A DNA stretch of 34,418 nucleotides from an uncultured Bacteroidota bacterium. Its GTDB lineage: Bacteria > Bacteroidota > Bacteroidia > Flavobacteriales > Flavobacteriaceae. Of this stretch, positions 33,673 through 34,418 are shown piece after piece (the first letter of the stretch is position 1; each line of letters opens with the position of its first letter). The notes under the pieces were generated by a model that was not told where the DNA came from, searched no databases, and saw only the letters and a list, made by a program, of their open reading frames with translations. The stretch lies in assembly GCA_902510655.1 (NCBI GenBank), contig CABXBY010000009.1:1-34418 (forward strand), in the 5' to 3' direction. The translations under genes were made by a program, and so were the position numbers.

Positions 33673-33780
33673 ATTATAAAATGCGCGTAAATATATAAAC
33701 AAATTATATAGGGGCAAACTAAGAATAAAAAATATTTAAAATTCTTTTTTAGAACTAATTTAATCTATATATTGCCGTTC

Positions 33781-34173
33781 ATGGATTTAAAAGAAAAGTT
33801 CGAAATTGAGTTTCCTATTCAAGCCTCTCCGCATATGTTATATCAGTACATGTCATCTGCATCAGGTTTGTGTGAATGGTTTGCTGACGATGTGAATTCT
33901 AGAGGAAAATCCTTTTCTTTTTTATGGGATGGCTCTGAGGAAATTGCTGATTTAATTTCATCAAAATCTGATTCTTTTGTTAAATATAGATGGATGGATG
34001 AATCTGAGGATCAAGACAAATGCTTTTTTGAAATTAGAATTGTTGTAGACGAGATAACAAAGGATGTCTCATTGATGGTAACTGATTTTGCATATTCGGA
34101 TGAAGTTGAAGAATCAAAAATGATTTGGGAAAGTCAAATAGCTGATTTAAAAAAATTAGTAGGTTCATCTTAA
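33781..34173 (+). CDS. START-like (SRPBCC) domain protein, function unknown
   Basis: 130-residue single-domain protein. EFPIQASPHMLYQYMSSASG followed by LCEWFADDVNSRGKSFSFLW resembles the helix-grip ligand-binding START-like/AHSA1-type proteins widespread in Bacteroidota, with strands such as FVKYRWMDESEDQDKCFFEI and a C-terminal helix ESQIADLKKLVGSS closing the fold. Ligand unknown. The ATG at 33781 is preferred; a TTG nine bases upstream would add three residues. The aminotransferase gene follows 7 nt later, and this pairing is, as I recall, common in Flavobacteriia. Confidence 0.8.
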   Translation: MDLKEKFEIEFPIQASPHMLYQYMSSASGLCEWFADDVNSRGKSFSFLWDGSEEIADLISSKSDSFVKYRWMDESEDQDKCFFEIRIVVDEITKDVSLMVTDFAYSDEVEESKMIWESQIADLKKLVGSS

Positions 34174-34180
34174 TTATTCA

Positions 34181-34418
34181 ATGATAAATTATAACGAAAA
34201 TTTTATTAATGAATCTGAACACGATTTATTAAATAGAGGATTTCTATACGGAGATTCTGTTTTTGAATCTATCAAAATTATAAATAATAAAATTATTTTT
34301 TGGGAAGACCATTATATGCGTTTAATGTCTTCCATGAGGATTGCTAGGATTGAAATTTCTCAAAATTATTCTCCAGAATTCTTTAGATCACAAATTTTAA
34401 ATACTATTTCCAAAGTTA
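34181..34418 (+). CDS. Class IV PLP-dependent aminotransferase, N-terminal fragment
   Basis: Partial gene: 79 codons and one base before the right edge. The visible protein starts MINYNENFINESEHDLLNRG and continues FLYGDSVFESIKIINNKIIF then WEDHYMRLMSS, the N-terminal pattern of fold-type IV PLP enzymes (RGxxYGDxVFE, then HxxRL). The family includes branched-chain aminotransferase and aminodeoxychorismate lyase (PabC); the short N-terminus favours PabC-like, but the catalytic lysine lies outside the window. Likely co-transcribed with the START-like gene. Confidence 0.85.
   Translation, partial: MINYNENFINESEHDLLNRGFLYGDSVFESIKIINNKIIFWEDHYMRLMSSMRIARIEISQNYSPEFFRSQILNTISKV

Noticed and set aside
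1-34418. Mobile element, prophage, CRISPR array or defence island
   Set aside because: No transposase, integrase, phage structural gene, direct-repeat array or restriction or toxin gene was recognised; every sizeable stretch is accounted for by housekeeping-type genes.

Overview
The window is a dense, very AT-rich stretch (about 30% G+C by eye) of a Bacteroidota chromosome, most likely a marine-type member of Flavobacteriia. The evidence is the gene content and local order (type B L31, a 1,214-residue PurL with its own glutaminase domain, DUF4199 next to a DPM-like glycosyltransferase, a START-like protein next to a class IV aminotransferase, an ECF sigma factor with FK(V/I)PxxYF-type and Spy-like partners), the rarity of clear Shine-Dalgarno sequences, and several promoters of the Bacteroidota type TTG-N19-TAnnTTTG. 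No insertion sequence, prophage, CRISPR array or rRNA gene is visible, and codon use looks uniform. The genes are mostly housekeeping and packed closely.

Layout. Positions 1-3014 (minus strand) hold a fatty-acid beta-oxidation operon: a MarR regulator, a FadN/FadB-type hydratase/dehydrogenase and the start of a thiolase. A large palindrome lies between it and purL (minus, 3069-6713). From 14628 down to 6820 runs a long minus-strand series: DUF4199 membrane protein, DPM-like glycosyltransferase, phosphohexomutase, MsbA-like ABC exporter, ECF sigma factor, probable anti-sigma protein, Spy-like periplasmic protein and an RsmB-type rRNA methyltransferase. Positions 14743-19777 alternate in strand: rpmE2, an oligopeptide-type solute-binding lipoprotein, mtaB, a small GNAT protein, an alpha/beta hydrolase, a TPR membrane protein and rpmH, which was not in the supplied gene calls because of its size and is followed by a textbook terminator. 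Then come carB and an RmuC-like protein with a PD-(D/E)XK motif (plus), followed by purB, a secreted carboxypeptidase-regulatory-like protein, rdgB and rlmH (minus). From 27303 to the end the plus strand carries priA, rpsF-rpsR-rplI, hisS, an HI0933-type flavoprotein, a START-like protein and the start of a class IV aminotransferase, interrupted by one minus-strand tRNA with a CAU anticodon.

How the genes fit together. purL, purB and carB supply purine and pyrimidine/arginine precursors, and rdgB cleans the nucleotide pool. rpmE2, rpmH, rpsF, rpsR, rplI, hisS, mtaB, rlmH, the RsmB-type enzyme and the tRNA serve translation. The glycosyltransferase/phosphohexomutase/ABC exporter group looks like envelope glycolipid assembly, and it runs directly into an ECF sigma/anti-sigma set.

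No clearly new defence or mobile system is present. The points most worth a second look are the 18-bp-arm palindrome in front of the MarR regulator, the five convergent gene ends with essentially no spacer, the identical 19-nt spacing of three ribosomal-protein promoters, the ECF sigma module with a duplicated motif in its probable anti-sigma protein, a pair of promoter boxes facing each other over a small inverted repeat, and the RmuC-like putative nuclease.
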